From contig CM057135.1 of assembly GCA_029964075.1 (NCBI GenBank), forward strand, positions 2,217,001 through 2,281,000: a stretch of DNA of 64,000 nucleotides. The letters are read 5' to 3'. Below the pieces are notes generated by a model. It had not been told where the DNA came from and ran no database searches. It saw nothing but the letters and a program-made list of their open reading frames with translations. The position numbers and the translations under genes are program-made. Below, one piece after another: positions 30,172 through 41,255 of this stretch. Numbering within the stretch: position 1 is the first letter of the stretch; each line of letters opens with the position of its first letter. The stretch is from Patiria pectinifera. Its lineage: Eukaryota > Echinodermata > Asteroidea > Valvatida > Asterinidae.

Positions 30172-31587
30172 TTATACTTTCGTTTTTGCTGCGTATAAGA
30201 CTTTCGAGACAGACATGCAGGATTACATCAAATGTTTGGCTTCGGGAGGGCCTTCAAAATAATGCCTACCAATTGGACACGGGCAAGACACGTTGCAATA
30301 TTTGTGATTTTAAACTCATGGCTGGGAATGCGCAACATATTAACTTCGATTCAGTGATACCCACGATGAAAACGCTTTGACAACATGTGGATTTTTGTTT
30401 TGATAGATTACAAAAGTCGTGTAAAACAAAATGGTAATTTTGGAAGATTTTAATACGGTACTGTATGGGAATTACTGTTCATAAAGAAAGGTCGGCTAAT
30501 ACTGTTTCCATTTGAACTCAAAGAAATAGAAAGAGAGATGGTCTTATTGCAAAATATGCGGGTTTTCAGACTGTAAATATGGACAGGGATTATCAACATA
30601 GCCAGTCAAACACATGCACTGCCCGACATTATAGACATACGCGATTGTTAAACTTTAAGAAACACACAAAACTAGAAAAAAAAATACAAATAGGCAAATG
30701 TCTACTGTAAAGTTCCTTGAAAAGTATTAAATGGAAAATGGGCTTCAAATGCTATAGTCCAGTGGTGTGAAATCTCAGCTTTTTAGCTGATTTCAGCTTT
30801 TTTTGTTTTGGATTTCAGCTTTTTCCCCTCACTTGCTGTGTACAAAAGTATAGGAGATTTCCAAAATTCAGCTTTTTTACACTTTTTTTTAGCTGTTTTC
30901 ATCTATTTTTATCAGTGGTCACTCACACCCCTGATAGTCACACATATAACGGACTGTGTGGAAGCGATCACAAACTGGGCTTTTATATTGACGATCGATA
31001 GACTGTACGTGGGGGCGCGAGCTAACGGTCTACATATTGTTAGGAAGTTAATCCGTTATCTTCATGTAACATAATAATATAAAATAGCCCGGGTGTTGGG
31101 GTGTAGGAGTGTATGTTTAGTTTAGGGTAACCCCGACAGTTGGACTGGGAATAGAGGGCGTATGGTCTAGTCGGCCAGTGCACTATTAGGAGGTTAATCC
31201 ATTATCCTGAAGTATCGTAATAATAACAATAAAAACTAACCGCAGTATATTACTGTACGAGTGACTCAAAGAGGTGACTGTTTATATTTTATTTTCGTTT
31301 TATCAAAGACACTTTTAGTTTATATAAAACAAAACAAAACAATAGTCTTTCTAAAACTATTCCTTTTGAATTATCATTGGCTTTCTAATTATCTTCTTCG
31401 TCGACGTATTGAAACAGTCCGTCAAATTTGGCGTTGTGTTTAGTCAAACTCTATTTACCGCCTTGTTTCCTCCATTGCCTTTACCTATTTTCTCTTCCAA
31501 ATCCTCTAAAATATCTTGGTGAGCATCGTTATCTTTTAGATGTAGGTAACTTGACAAAAAATCCTTGTATTTGTTGAAAAAGACAAA
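30172..31587. other. No gene recognised; diverged internal duplication
   Basis: Non-coding, AT-rich. The stretches at about 30985-31080 and 31140-31232 are diverged copies of one another (shared ...TTAGGA.GTTAATCC.TTATC.T.A...). Short open frames (30808-31074, 31261-31443) show no domain. Confidence 0.4.
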
Positions 31588-31680
31588 TACCTATGTCTCC
31601 TATATAACCTATGTCTCCTATATAACCTATGTCTCCGTAACCTATGTCTCCGTAGGTCTCCGTAGGTTATATCTCCGTCC
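31588..31680. repeat. Short tandem repeat of CCTATGTCTCC units
   Basis: Repeats of ACCTATGTCTCC(TATATA) occur about five times in two variants, followed by TAGGTCTCCG units. Frames reading through it (VSYITYVSYITY / RHRLYRRHR) are by-products of the repeat. Confidence 0.7.
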
Positions 31681-31949
31681 GAAGCTTTTGTCACACTGGC
31701 GACAAGCATGGGCTTTGACTGCTGCAATGGCGTTCATGTTCAATCTTTGAAGGTAAGTCTCCAAATGACAATAAACGGATGAATTCGTTTTTTATATAAC
31801 TACTCATTCGTGACCCATTCGACTCAAAACGACTATAATATAAATCGTAATATAAATCAAGCAATATAAACCAATCATCTAACGGTGGTTTGCGATTACC
31901 AGCAACAGCACGCGCGCCATGGCTGTCTGGCGCCAGACGGTAAGCGCGT

Positions 31950-32952
31950 GGGACTTGACTAAAGGCTACCTTCGATGAGTCCCTTGAATATTGTAACTCC
32001 GCCCACCCAACCATCAAATTCACACACGAGCTTTCCAACTCACACATTGCCTTTCTAGACGTTCTTGTACGACTAGACATTGGATTTTCATCACCAAGCC
32101 CACAGACACCCACCTGTATTTGTTATTCAATTTGCGCCACCCCCACCACACCAAAAAGAGTCTCCCTTTCAGCCTAGCCCACCGACTCCGACGCATTTGC
32201 TCTAATGATGAGGATTTCGAAATACGCTGGGAAACTCTTCGTCTCCAACTTCGGAAACGCAACTACCCCTCCACTCTAATTAATCAAGCATTCGCCAGAG
32301 CACGTACAGTCAACCGTTCCAACGCTCTAAACCGCCGCCACACAAAGGATGCAAATACCCGCATCCCTCTATGTCTGCCATACAACCCAAATCTCCCCAA
32401 TATTTCCAACACTCTTTCCCACAACTTTAACATACTTCAATCCACATCCAGACTGAAGTCTTGTTTTCCACATCAACCCATGATTGCATATAAAAGGAGC
32501 CCAAGCCTGAAAGATTTGCTTGTGTCTTCGTCACTTAAACCCACAGATACACCAGCTGCCGGATTCTTCAAATGCACAGCAAAACGCTGTGTCACGTGTG
32601 AACACGCTATCAACACCACACAAGTCTGCAGCAGTTCTACAGGGAGAATCTTTCCCATCAAAAGCCACCTGTCCTGTACCTCACAAAACATCATCTACCA
32701 TCTCACATGCACCAAATGCAACATGCAATATATCGGCGAAACATGCACCACTCTAAAACTCGCTTTAGGGGTCACAGGTCTGATGCCTCACTCAATAAGA
32801 AAGATCAAGCCACCACCAAACACTTCAATCTTCCAGACCACAACATTTCGCACATGCAATTTTTCGCTATAGAACAAATCACCACCAACTTTGCAAACTC
32901 TCAGAAATACAATGAATGCACCAACTCAACACAGCAGAACCAGCTGGGATGA
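31950..32952 (+). pseudogene. Penelope-like element, C-terminal part with GIY-YIG endonuclease
   Basis: It begins with SLEYCNSAHPTIKFTHE and AFLDVLV, follows with the conserved LAHRLRRICSND linker in the 250-codon frame from 32120, then AYKRSPSLKDLLV, a Cys cluster (CTAKRCVTCEH), and IIYHLTCTKCNMQYIGET, the GIY-YIG-type core. The shifted frame continues with TRFRGHRSDASL, the nuclease Arg/His region, to a stop at 32950. The GIY-YIG domain nicks target DNA for reverse transcription. At least two frameshifts inactivate it. It is probably the missing half of the RT fragment at 11.0-11.9 kb. Confidence 0.8.
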
Positions 32953-33420
32953 ACATCAAACAACAATAACACACCCTTTCCTACCTAGCTCCCGCTTGAC
33001 ACCAGGGGTGTGAGCTCCTCCTTTGTCCACTTTCTTTGTGGCTTAATTGTCAATTGTCATCTTCCTTTTCACTCCCGTCACTGTCTTATCTCCTACTCTC
33101 CGCTTGCTACAGACTCCACTTTCAGTCACTTTTTACAGTCAACACACACATACACACACACACCCCTAACCTGGTAAGTCCCCACACCCTTCGTTTACCC
33201 TTCCTTCGAATGCCTTTGGAGCAAATTCATAAACCCTTTTCGACCTGATTCTATCACCAAAAGTTATCACCCTTGTTAAAAATCTGTTATTGTCGTTTAA
33301 GTTCGTTTTGGTTAAGTTTTGTTATTATTGTTGTTTTTTGACTTGTATAGGTTCCCGAAGAAGAACAGTTTTACTGTCTCGAAACGTCGATTAAATCCAC
33401 TCCAACCAGCAACGCATTGG
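32953..33420 (+). other. 3' region of the Penelope-like element with ribozyme-like end
   Basis: Non-coding, with a CA-rich stretch near 33140-33165. Near the end, at 33355-33387, CCGAAGA, a 5-bp stem (ACAGT/ACTGT with a TTT loop) and CGAAACGTC occur in the order box 1, stem II, box 2 of a hammerhead ribozyme. Penelope-like elements are known to carry such motifs. The first box deviates from CTGANGA by one base. Confidence 0.4.
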
Positions 33421-34330
33421 TTCTGTGTCACCCTCTCTATTTTACAATATATGTATATACTTGTATAAAAACAGCGCGGAGTCTTCATCACATTTGGTAG
33501 GCTTTCGAAGACAAGAAGGAATAACAGTAACCATCCATGGTTTCATATTGCCATCGTAGAATTATGTGTTTCTTAGATAACGTTATCTTCCGTTTTCGTG
33601 ATTATCATTGGATTCTGATTTTCAAATTATAATACCACTGATCAAATTCCGTATTTTTGGAGATGCGGTCGTTTTCGTTAAACTCCATTAAAATATATTA
33701 AAGCCGTCACCGAATTTCAATTTTTAACCAGTGTTTATCATGAGTAGGCCTATAAGTATTTTCCGACACGAAAAGTGGTAACTTGGATGGTCTATAAAAT
33801 CGCGGAAATATTGCGACCCTTTTTGGAGTTATAAGAAATAAAATCAATAAAACAAAAGAAGCATGGATTCCCGTTGCCCATTTTATTGACTTTTATCATT
33901 AACACTTCCTGTCATTTTCGAATACGTGTTATTATTGGTACCAGAGACGAGTCATCCTTAGCCCTGCCAGGTGTTTACAACCAACCAAAAAGCTAGCAGA
34001 TGAGCAGATTAAGGGACACAAAGGCCACAGTCCAAGACGATGTCTATTGTGCACTGTGCGGGTTTTTTTTTTTATACCGCCTGGCAATGAGCCCGTTTGT
34101 GTGCCACTGCGTGCAAGTCCGTGCCGATGCGGGCCGATGCGGACCAGTAAGTTCCAAATCCCTTTGTTTGAGTTTGCCCGCGTGCGCCCCTGGGCGCACG
34201 GGGTCCACGCAAATCGGAATTAATCCACGGGGCCTAACCCTGCCGAGCGTCGACAGAGGCAAGGCATGGGTCACGTTGGCGGAGTTCATCTTCCTCGCTA
34301 CGTACCCGCCCAGGCACCGGTCCCTGTAGC
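33421..34330. other. No gene recognised
   Basis: AT-rich sequence becoming GC-rich toward 34080. An open frame at 34000-34329 has Cys/Arg-rich composition without a domain. Confidence 0.45.
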
Positions 34331-34332
34331 GG

Positions 34333-34790
34333 CTCCTGCACCTACTCGAGCACCAGCCCAATGACCAGTCCAAGCACTACAACCGGTCCCAGAACCACTG
34401 CCGGCACCAGCCTTGGTTCACTCAAAAGCCCCAGCACCAGCTCCGGCACTAGCCCAGGTACCAGCCCAGCTCTAAGAACCAGGACCAGTCCAGGCACCGG
34501 CCCCTGGAGCGTTCCCAGCACCTGCTCTGGCACTAGCCCAGATACGAGCCCCGGTTGAGCACCATCCCAAGGACCACCTTCGGCGCTAGCCCAGGTACCA
34601 GCCCCGCTGCAAGCCCCGCTTCAAGCACCAAGACCAGTCCAGGCACTGGGCTGAGGACCGCTCCCAACACCAGCCCCAGCGCCAGCTCCGTTTCCGGCCC
34701 GCTCCAAGCACCAGGACCATTCCAAGCACTGGCCCAAAGACCATTCCCTGCACCAGCCCCAGGACGGATTCCCGTACCTCAGGGAGTGCA
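34333..34790. repeat. GC-rich minisatellite of degenerate CCAGCACCAGCCC units
   Basis: Degenerate 12-18 bp units (CCAGCACCAGCCC, GGCACTAGCCCAGGTACCAGC) are repeated for about 450 bp. All three plus frames and at least two minus frames stay largely open through it (for example SGTSPGTSPA, APAPAPAP and VLGLV types), so open frames here are not evidence of a gene. Confidence 0.75.
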
Positions 34791-35103
34791 TGGAAGACAG
34801 CCACTGCATAAAATTGTCAGAGACAGTCACACTGGCTTTCAACATTATGTAAATAACACCCTACCCAGGCTTGCAGCAGAATTCCTGCACACCATGGAAC
34901 TGTTTCAAACTTACATGATAAATATAGTTAGGGAAGGGAACGTAGGGGACCAGCAGCAGGAGAGATGCCACCACGTCGACAAGAAGATCAATAAAGAAAA
35001 CAAAAGCAGCATCAGCAGTACGGGGGGGGGGTTCCGGGCATTATTGGAGGCAAGCGCTGGGGATGTTTATTTTATGTATAAATCTTTTCCGTTTAGAAAA
35101 TAA
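34555..35103 (+). CDS. Unrecognised frame: repeat-derived N-terminus, charged helical C-terminus
   Basis: The 182-codon frame starts inside the minisatellite (Pro/Ser/Thr-rich, residues 1-75), but its second half (LHKIVRDSHTGFQHYVNNTL, AAEFLHTMELFQTYMINIV, then a charged polar tail) lies outside the repeat and has the composition of a real helical domain. It may be the terminal exon of a gene or transposon protein; no family is recognised and the end may be fortuitous. Confidence 0.3.
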   Translation: MSTIPRTTFGASPGTSPAASPASSTKTSPGTGLRTAPNTSPSASSVSGPLQAPGPFQALAQRPFPAPAPGRIPVPQGVHGRQPLHKIVRDSHTGFQHYVNNTLPRLAAEFLHTMELFQTYMINIVREGNVGDQQQERCHHVDKKINKENKSSISSTGGGFRALLEASAGDVYFMYKSFPFRK

Positions 35104-36559
35104 GAACAATTTTATTAAATGATCCAACGCAATCTGTCTGTCTCTCTGTCTGTGTCATTTTTTTTTGTAAGAAGGTCTTAAAGCACAAAATGCAATGGTA
35201 TATTGAGAGCCTTCCATGGATATTGTATGTAGGTCCTTAAATGGAATATGTGCCCCGATTTCGCTGATGATTTATTTTGTTTTATTTTGCTTTTTGCACT
35301 TTGAGACTAAGTTAAAAACTGCATTACCTCTATGCTCCATGTGGCAACATTTCTTAAACAAGGTTTACCACGCACACTTTGGGCCAATATGCCAATTGGG
35401 CTCAAAATAATACATAATAATAAAAAAAGTATAACCGTCAATCGTACGAAATACAAAATGAAGTGCGATGGCAATGCATTCCGAAAATGTTTACGACTCC
35501 AACTAGCCAGTGGGTGCCGCTGGAACATCCCGAGTAGTATTTAAAGAAATATCCGAAACTAATTATATGCAAATAATCATCCTCTTGTATGGTGTAAATA
35601 CCGGTACGCGCCCCCTTACTGTATATTTGTACTGTAAATATTGTTTATCCTGCTTGCTTGCATGTTTGTTTGCATATAAAGGTTTCATAATTTAATTTCG
35701 TATGATCCTGCTCCTACTAACAGGGCACCTTTTAGGTTTTGGTTTGACTGGAAGAAATGTACGACGCTCAGAACATGAAAGGCCAAACCTCATTTATAGC
35801 TTGATGCACGAACTAAGACTCTGTTCCCATTTACAATAAGAATTATATACATTTTTTTCAGAAAAAAAAGAGTAATTGGAACTATATTAATTAGCAATTC
35901 CTGCTTCTTTTCAACTACAACAAGTGTTCATTAATAATTTTAACACGACATTTTGACATCACACGTAGTTGTCTTGAAGCCAAATAAAGTCATAGAGGCC
36001 CACCGTACTTGTAGAGAGAAGTCGTTCAATGCTCGGAGGAATGTAGCAATCTTTGTTCAGTTCCCCTTGCGTTGTGGCCGTTCTGCTTGGGCGGAGTTGA
36101 GGGCGGAGTCAGTAAATACTTGGGGTGTAGACGTTAACAATGCGAATTTGTGTTTTTGTGTTGGGCAACAAAACCGTGTGAGAAAGCAGCCTACCTCTAT
36201 TGTCACGCAAAGAGTCCGTGGGACACCACGATGGGCGTGAAGATAGCAAGACGGCCGCTCCACAACTCAATGTTGACCCCAAAGACCAGAACCCAACGCC
36301 GTTAAATTTTCTGGCCGCCAGAGACGTGAGTTTCTTCAACAGCAGAATATCAATATTCCGACTGTTGCAGAAACAGAAAATTTGGCCGCGTTTTGCCTAA
36401 TTCCCCAAACCATTTACATTGAAACTACATACTTGGAAATTAACCATTATGCAAAGAATTATGAAAAACGAAAAACAGTTCATCAAAAAAAGAGTTCAAA
36501 AACACAAAGAGTTCAAAGTCAACAATTGTTCAAAATATTCATTTCTTCTTCTTTTTCCC
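35104..36559. other. No gene recognised
   Basis: AT-rich non-coding sequence with a short CTGTCTGTCTCTCTGTCTGTG simple repeat near 35133. Frames at 35953-36240 and 36057-36339 overlap on opposite strands and show no domain. Confidence 0.45.
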
Positions 36560-38570
36560 CTTAGTTTGCTTTCCCCCTGAATTTGCTGCTCTCCTCCGAG
36601 GATGAAGGGGCCCTCCTACTGCTGGCTATTGACATCCGGCTTACCGTCGATTGGTTGGAGTCAGAGTCCCATCCAACTCAGAGTCGGAGACTTGGCGGGG
36701 GCTGGAGCTAGGTAATAGGGGGAACAGGCTGCCTTTAGTAGTTCGTCTTGCAGTCCCTCGAATGAGTCTGCCGTAGGAATGTGGTCGGCCCAATTTTTGT
36801 GTTCGAACTATCGCCGCTGCTTCTTTTTTTTTCTGTTTTATTCAAAGATACAATTAACAATTAAATAACAATAATCTATGTACATGCACAGTTAATCGTC
36901 TGCTCTATAGGTACTACTGAATTACACACAACAAAAATTCTAACAAAACAGTTTACTCGACATGACGAAGCTGGAGATCCTGCTCAAAAAGGATGATAAG
37001 GTTGGAATACTGGCCAAATTTAAAACGACTCACTGTTTGTTTACCTATATTAATTAAAGTATTCAGAAGCCGATAACTATTGTATGTTTCCCCGACTCCG
37101 AAAAGAATATTTTCCACGGACAGACTGATCGATTTGCCATACTTAGACGCAGCAATCTTTTAGATTTCGTTCCTAAGGGGTTTTACCATTTTACACGACT
37201 AAAAAAAGTGTTCAATGTAATCAATACTATCATGACAAAATGTGCAATTTTCTGAATCACTGTTCTTCCTTTTGCAAAGCCAGACTTGCGTGGGGTAACA
37301 GTTATGAATGATTTTCCAGTTGATTGAAAATGACTTCTTGGGTGAAATGGAATTCTTTGTCGTAGTCCTTTTGACGGCTCCGAGAACTTGTTTTTTTTAT
37401 TCGCCCGGGCCTGCTTTTGTTCCGCGCGGCAGGTAGTATTTAACCTGGTCGTGCGGGGCAGAGCTCCGGAGTCCGAGGATGCGCTCACGAGTGAAGGCAT
37501 GTCTCTACTCACGGCGGTGGACTCTCGGATGGGTGTCGCCGTGGCTGGTGCGGTCTTGTGGCCGGAGTGCTGGGCCTTACCTTCTGGCGGGTGCGGCGGG
37601 GTTTCCTCCGTTAAGACAGCCGGTGTAGATTTGGTCTTTTGGGCGGAACGGCGAAGCTTGGGGAACGGCTGTTCGGTGGGGCGTTGTGTGGGTTTCTCCG
37701 GTGTGTTGGACGGGGCTTCGGTAGTTGAAGCCGGGATTTTCAGTGTTGGGGGGGGGGGTTCGGGCTTGAGTGGCGCAAACCGATGAATTGGTTGCTGTTG
37801 CAGTTTCTGGCGCGGGGTTCTCGGTGCCAGCACGGGGTTGTCGGTGCCGGAGCGGGGGCTGGTTTCACGGTAAGTCTGTCGTGTGAACGCGGTGCTCTTC
37901 CTCTCTTCCAAAACAATCTTCTGGGGCTAGCTGTCTGGGCTGTAGGTCCTCCGATGCCGTCATTTTATCCTCGCTGGAAGGCTGGCTAATGACTCGAACC
38001 TCAGAGGGTGGAAAAGTCATCGTTGACGGCCGCCCGGTGTTGTTTTCCAGGATTTCGGACAGTTCGGTGCCACATGCCCCTCCTTACCGCAGATGAGGCA
38101 CTGCTTAGGCACGGGGCAGTCGACGCTGCGGTGTCCCGGTGCCCCGCAGGCTCTGCAGGTCTGGATTTGCCCCTCGTAGTTTACCTGTACTTGGTACCCG
38201 CCTACGCGAAAGAAACTCGGGACGGGCGTTCGTAGCTCCATGTGGTAGGGGCGGTTGCCATTTCTCCACTCCTGAACGGTCTTCCATCGGCCCCTGCGGC
38301 CTGAAATAACCCGCCCGTTGTCAGAGAGCTTGCTGATGAGGACTCACATTCACTAACGAGAAAGGTCACAAGCTGTTGTAATGGTCACGGGCTCCTTGTT
38401 CACCTGCATGCTGCTCTGCATAAAACGGGTGGCTGTCACGGTGCTGGTGGTGGGTACCGCTCACTTGGTGGGAGTCAGTTGCTGTACACACGCGACTTCA
38501 TTCCGTCAGGCCACCTTTTGTATGGCTTCAAAGCTCTGTCCAGGGGATGACCCCTTACAAAAGTGAAGAG
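36560..38570 (-). pseudogene. Zinc-knuckle LINE ORF1, interrupted by another LINE
   Basis: Minus-strand order: a degenerate N-terminal segment (38.57-38.24 kb), then MELRTPVPSFFRVGGYQVQV and two CCHC knuckles, CRACGAPGHRSVDC and CLICGKEGHVAPNC (38241-38017). A Pro/Thr-rich linker follows (37911 to about 37385) and, after the inserted LINE end, a Ser/Asp-rich basic tail ending GKQTKGKKKKK near 36562. Paired knuckles after a GYQVxVxYEGQ segment are typical of ORF1 of Jockey/I-type LINEs. It is broken by frameshifts and by the insertion at 36.83-37.38 kb. Confidence 0.6.
36828..37384 (-). mobile_element. 3' end of a second LINE inserted in the ORF1
   Basis: The minus strand encodes the C-terminal RT-linked zinc region KKSFSINWKIIHNCYPTQVW and CTFCHDSIDYIEHFF, followed by a C-terminal stretch and an A-rich tail (plus-strand T run at 36825-36833). 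The C..C...H...H pattern is typical of LINE ORF2 ends. Only about 550 bp remain, the usual 5' truncation on insertion. Confidence 0.6.
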
Positions 38571-39248
38571 TGATGTTTTTTTCGGTCAAGGCTCATGGTG
38601 ATCACAAACAGGCACTAGGGCGTTTTTGTCATGATATTAGTCAAAAAGCCGAGAAGCGATAACAATTAATATGAAAACAAAAGCGCGGGCAGAGATTATG
38701 CGCAAAAAGTACAATATGCCATTGTTCTTCTTATTATAAATATTTCTTTTTTTGGTTTTTGGTTTATAAAGAAAGGCACATGACCAAGAGATCTCCGGCT
38801 TCCTGCGATTAACAGAGACATATCTGACGAAGCGACGATTGGGCTATATTGGTGATTTTTTATGGGGTTTTTAGGGTTAAAACAATTTAAATTTTCGGAA
38901 TTTTTGGTTTTTAAATCATGAAAACACTTATTTTTGGTAGTTCCGAAACCCACTGAGTGACGAATCGGCACATAACACTCAAACTTTGTCTTGCGAACTA
39001 AAGAATAAATTATTCGACACTCAGTCAAATCATAACAGCGCGCCATCCCATATCCATTATCTGAAGAAGAGATGAATTACCACGCCTTCATTGGGTTACC
39101 CACATCATCGTCTTCATAATGGAGTGGCCTATGAGGAAACCAGGAATCTTGTTTCGCGCGCTCTCTGTCAGCTGTCCAGTCAAACTCACGACACTGCAAA
39201 AAAGAATGAATGAGAACAAAAAAGGAAACCATAACAAGCGTTTCTTTA
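38571..39248. other. No gene recognised
   Basis: A 116-codon minus-strand frame (38696-39046) is present, but its composition (Lys/Asn/Phe-rich with no domain) suggests AT-rich chance coding. Confidence 0.4.
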
Positions 39249-39256
39249 TTTATTTT

Positions 39257-39611
39257 GGGGTCCGCTCATAAGTCCGACGCCTCATAGGTCCGACGCCTCA
39301 TAAGTCCGACAAAATCGCATCCCCTAACCAAATAAAGGTCCATTAGTCCGACGCCTCAAAGGTCCGACGCCTCATAAGTCCGATGCCTCATAGGTCCGAC
39401 GCCTCATAAGTCCGACGCCTCATTAGTCCGACAACGTAAAAACGAGGCGTTTAATTTGTCGGACTTATGAGGCGTCGGACTTATGAGGCGTCGGATCTAT
39501 GAAGCGGAATTAATAAATTGTATGCATCATAAGTCCGACGCCTCATAAGTCCGAAATTTCGGACTTATGAGGCGTCGGACCTATGAGGCGTCGGACTTAT
39601 GATACGGCCCC
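39257..39611. mobile_element. Miniature inverted-repeat element made of 16-bp CATAAGTCCGACGCCT units
   Basis: The element is a block of direct 16-bp repeats (CATAAGTCCGACGCCT and the CATAGG variant) on the left followed by inverted copies on the right, giving terminal inverted repeats of about 50 bp. The ends are GGGGTCCG and CGGCCCC. The 8-bp TTTATTTT occurs directly outside both ends (39249-39256 and 39612-39619), a clean target duplication. An 8-bp duplication occurs in hAT and Merlin-type transposition; GG-type ends would suit Merlin. It has no coding capacity. Confidence 0.8.
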
Positions 39612-39619
39612 TTTATTTT

Positions 39620-40202
39620 GTGGGTGTATAACCCTTAAGTGCACAGAGTGCTATATAGGCTAGGTCTGTGCGACGTAGGCTTATGAGTACGGTCATCGAC
39701 AAGAGTTCAACCAGCGCCTAACGCTTAACGTCACTGAGTTATGCCTAACGTTACGTTTAGGCTTGTACTAGTACTAGCCTAGTCTATGATGTAGGCTACT
39801 CGATGTCGATATAGGTCTACTGGTTCATGTCAGAGTTTATGGAAATTTTCATGAATTTGCACTAGACTAGATTAATACATTGTGGCACTTTATAAGTTTA
39901 GTTTGCGCATCACAGGCCTGGGCCTCTCGATCACACTAAAGTAAATACTAAATAAGACACTAAATAAGAGGGCGCTGTTTGACCAGCTGCCAGTGCTTTT
40001 TAAGGTGTGTTGCTGTTCTAATTTTAATCTTGTGTTATCTTCGTGTCTTTTAACCATCCAGCTTTTATCTTCACTATAGTGTTTTCTTTAACTGCTCTGC
40101 TGAAGACTTTGTGAGTTTTGTGCAGTTTTGTGAAGTTTTTGATGTTATACGCCGGGATTGTTCAAAATTTTTGTGGGTTGCACCATTTCATTATCGGCAG
40201 CC
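39620..40202 (+). other. Non-coding; later part is probably the 5' UTR of the following LINE
   Basis: Sequence up to about 39950 is rich in TAGGC/GCCTA words. From about 39960 it is pyrimidine-rich and leads without a stop signal into the LINE ORF, consistent with an untranslated leader with an internal promoter (inferred). Confidence 0.4.
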
Positions 40203-41252
40203 ATGACACTTCGTCTGATACTAGTCATGGTATTCTCCAGTCAACTACTCGCACTTGGCTTTTATAGTACAAGTTCTGACATTGGACTGTCAGCATACCA
40301 TCCAGAATGTCATTCATGTGGGATTCTACAGGAGGTATGGTTTGGATATGACTTAGTGCGATATTCCCGATTTCCTGCACGCATACTCGTGTTAAATTGT
40401 ACCAAGTCTACTTTAATACGAACTCCCTCATCTAGCTGGGGAAAGCATGGCTATACTAGCTTAGCCATACCTGGATATGACCCTCAAATTGATGTGACTA
40501 TATGCAACGACATCTCCAAAAACCCGGGCCCAAGTTCTGTTAAGCAACACACACGGTGCGAGAGCAGAGACTTGGAATCACCTAACCATAGTTTGGCGAA
40601 AGTTAAATATTCACGCACTCAGTTACTGAGTATGCGACGCACAAGACACTCCATTGATTCCCACACCCTTCACTTACTTAAGATGTGTGGTATTCTACGA
40701 TACAGAGGAAAATGTGCTGGTAGACGGAACATAACTGTTGTTATCAACCATTTTCCACGTCACCCAAGGGATCTAGAAGAAAGACATACATGTATACGTC
40801 TGCAGTCTCAGAAGAAACGCATAATAACCCCTGTTCCATTTATGCGTTTCTTAACTCATCAAACGACGACTTCACATACTTCATCGTCTCTGAAACTTTG
40901 TACCATGAACACAAGGTCAGTAAAGAGTAAGTCTGCTGATTTTCTGGATTATGCTTCAACCAACGGGGCTGACATCTTTGCATTGACTGAAACCTGGTTT
41001 ACCAACTCAGATACAGCTCACAAACTTGAAATAACTCCACCGGGATTCCAGCTGAAAGACCGTCCTCGCATTGGACGGATTGGAGGTGGCACAGCGGTAC
41101 TCTTTAGAGACAACATGCACGTCGTTGAAATAACTGAAACGGATTTCCAGTCATTTGAACACTCCGAATGGATCGTTAAGTACGGTGGTCATACCCTGAA
41201 ACTTGTCATTGTTTATAGATGGTCATACCCTGAAACTTGTCATTGTTTATAG
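40203..41252 (+). pseudogene. LINE ORF: hydrophobic leader, 2A-like motif, endonuclease N-terminal half
   Basis: From the ATG at 40203 the protein starts MTLRLILVMVFSSQLLALGF, a strong signal-peptide-like segment. A Cys-containing region follows, then NDISKNPGP at 40506-40532. D-I-x-x-N-P-G-P fits the 2A ribosome-skipping consensus (DxExNPGP) except for Ser in place of Glu. Next come a basic linker and the endonuclease start (LCTMNTRSVKSK, ALTETWFTNSD). 2A-like peptides at the N-terminus of non-LTR retrotransposon proteins are known in several marine invertebrates. The frame is cut at 41252 by a 34-bp tandem duplication. Confidence 0.75.
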
Positions 41253-41255
41253 ACC
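41189..41255. repeat. 34-bp perfect tandem duplication inside the LINE ORF
   Basis: A 34-bp unit starting TGGTCATACCCTGAAACTTG occurs twice head to tail. As 34 is not a multiple of three, it shifts the endonuclease frame and is the main lesion of this otherwise well-preserved LINE. Confidence 0.9.

Noticed and set aside
31536..31750. Short frames with YVSYITYVSYITY or RHRLYRRHR repeats
   Set aside because: They are generated by the CCTATGTCTCC tandem repeat.
34342..34845. Long opposite-strand frames through the GC-rich region at 34.3-34.8 kb
   Set aside because: They are products of the tandem repeat, which leaves most frames open on both strands.
39262..39600. Regular short repeats resembling a CRISPR array
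   Set aside because: Units are contiguous 16-mers without unique spacers, the second half is inverted, and a target-site duplication flanks the block. The genome is animal.
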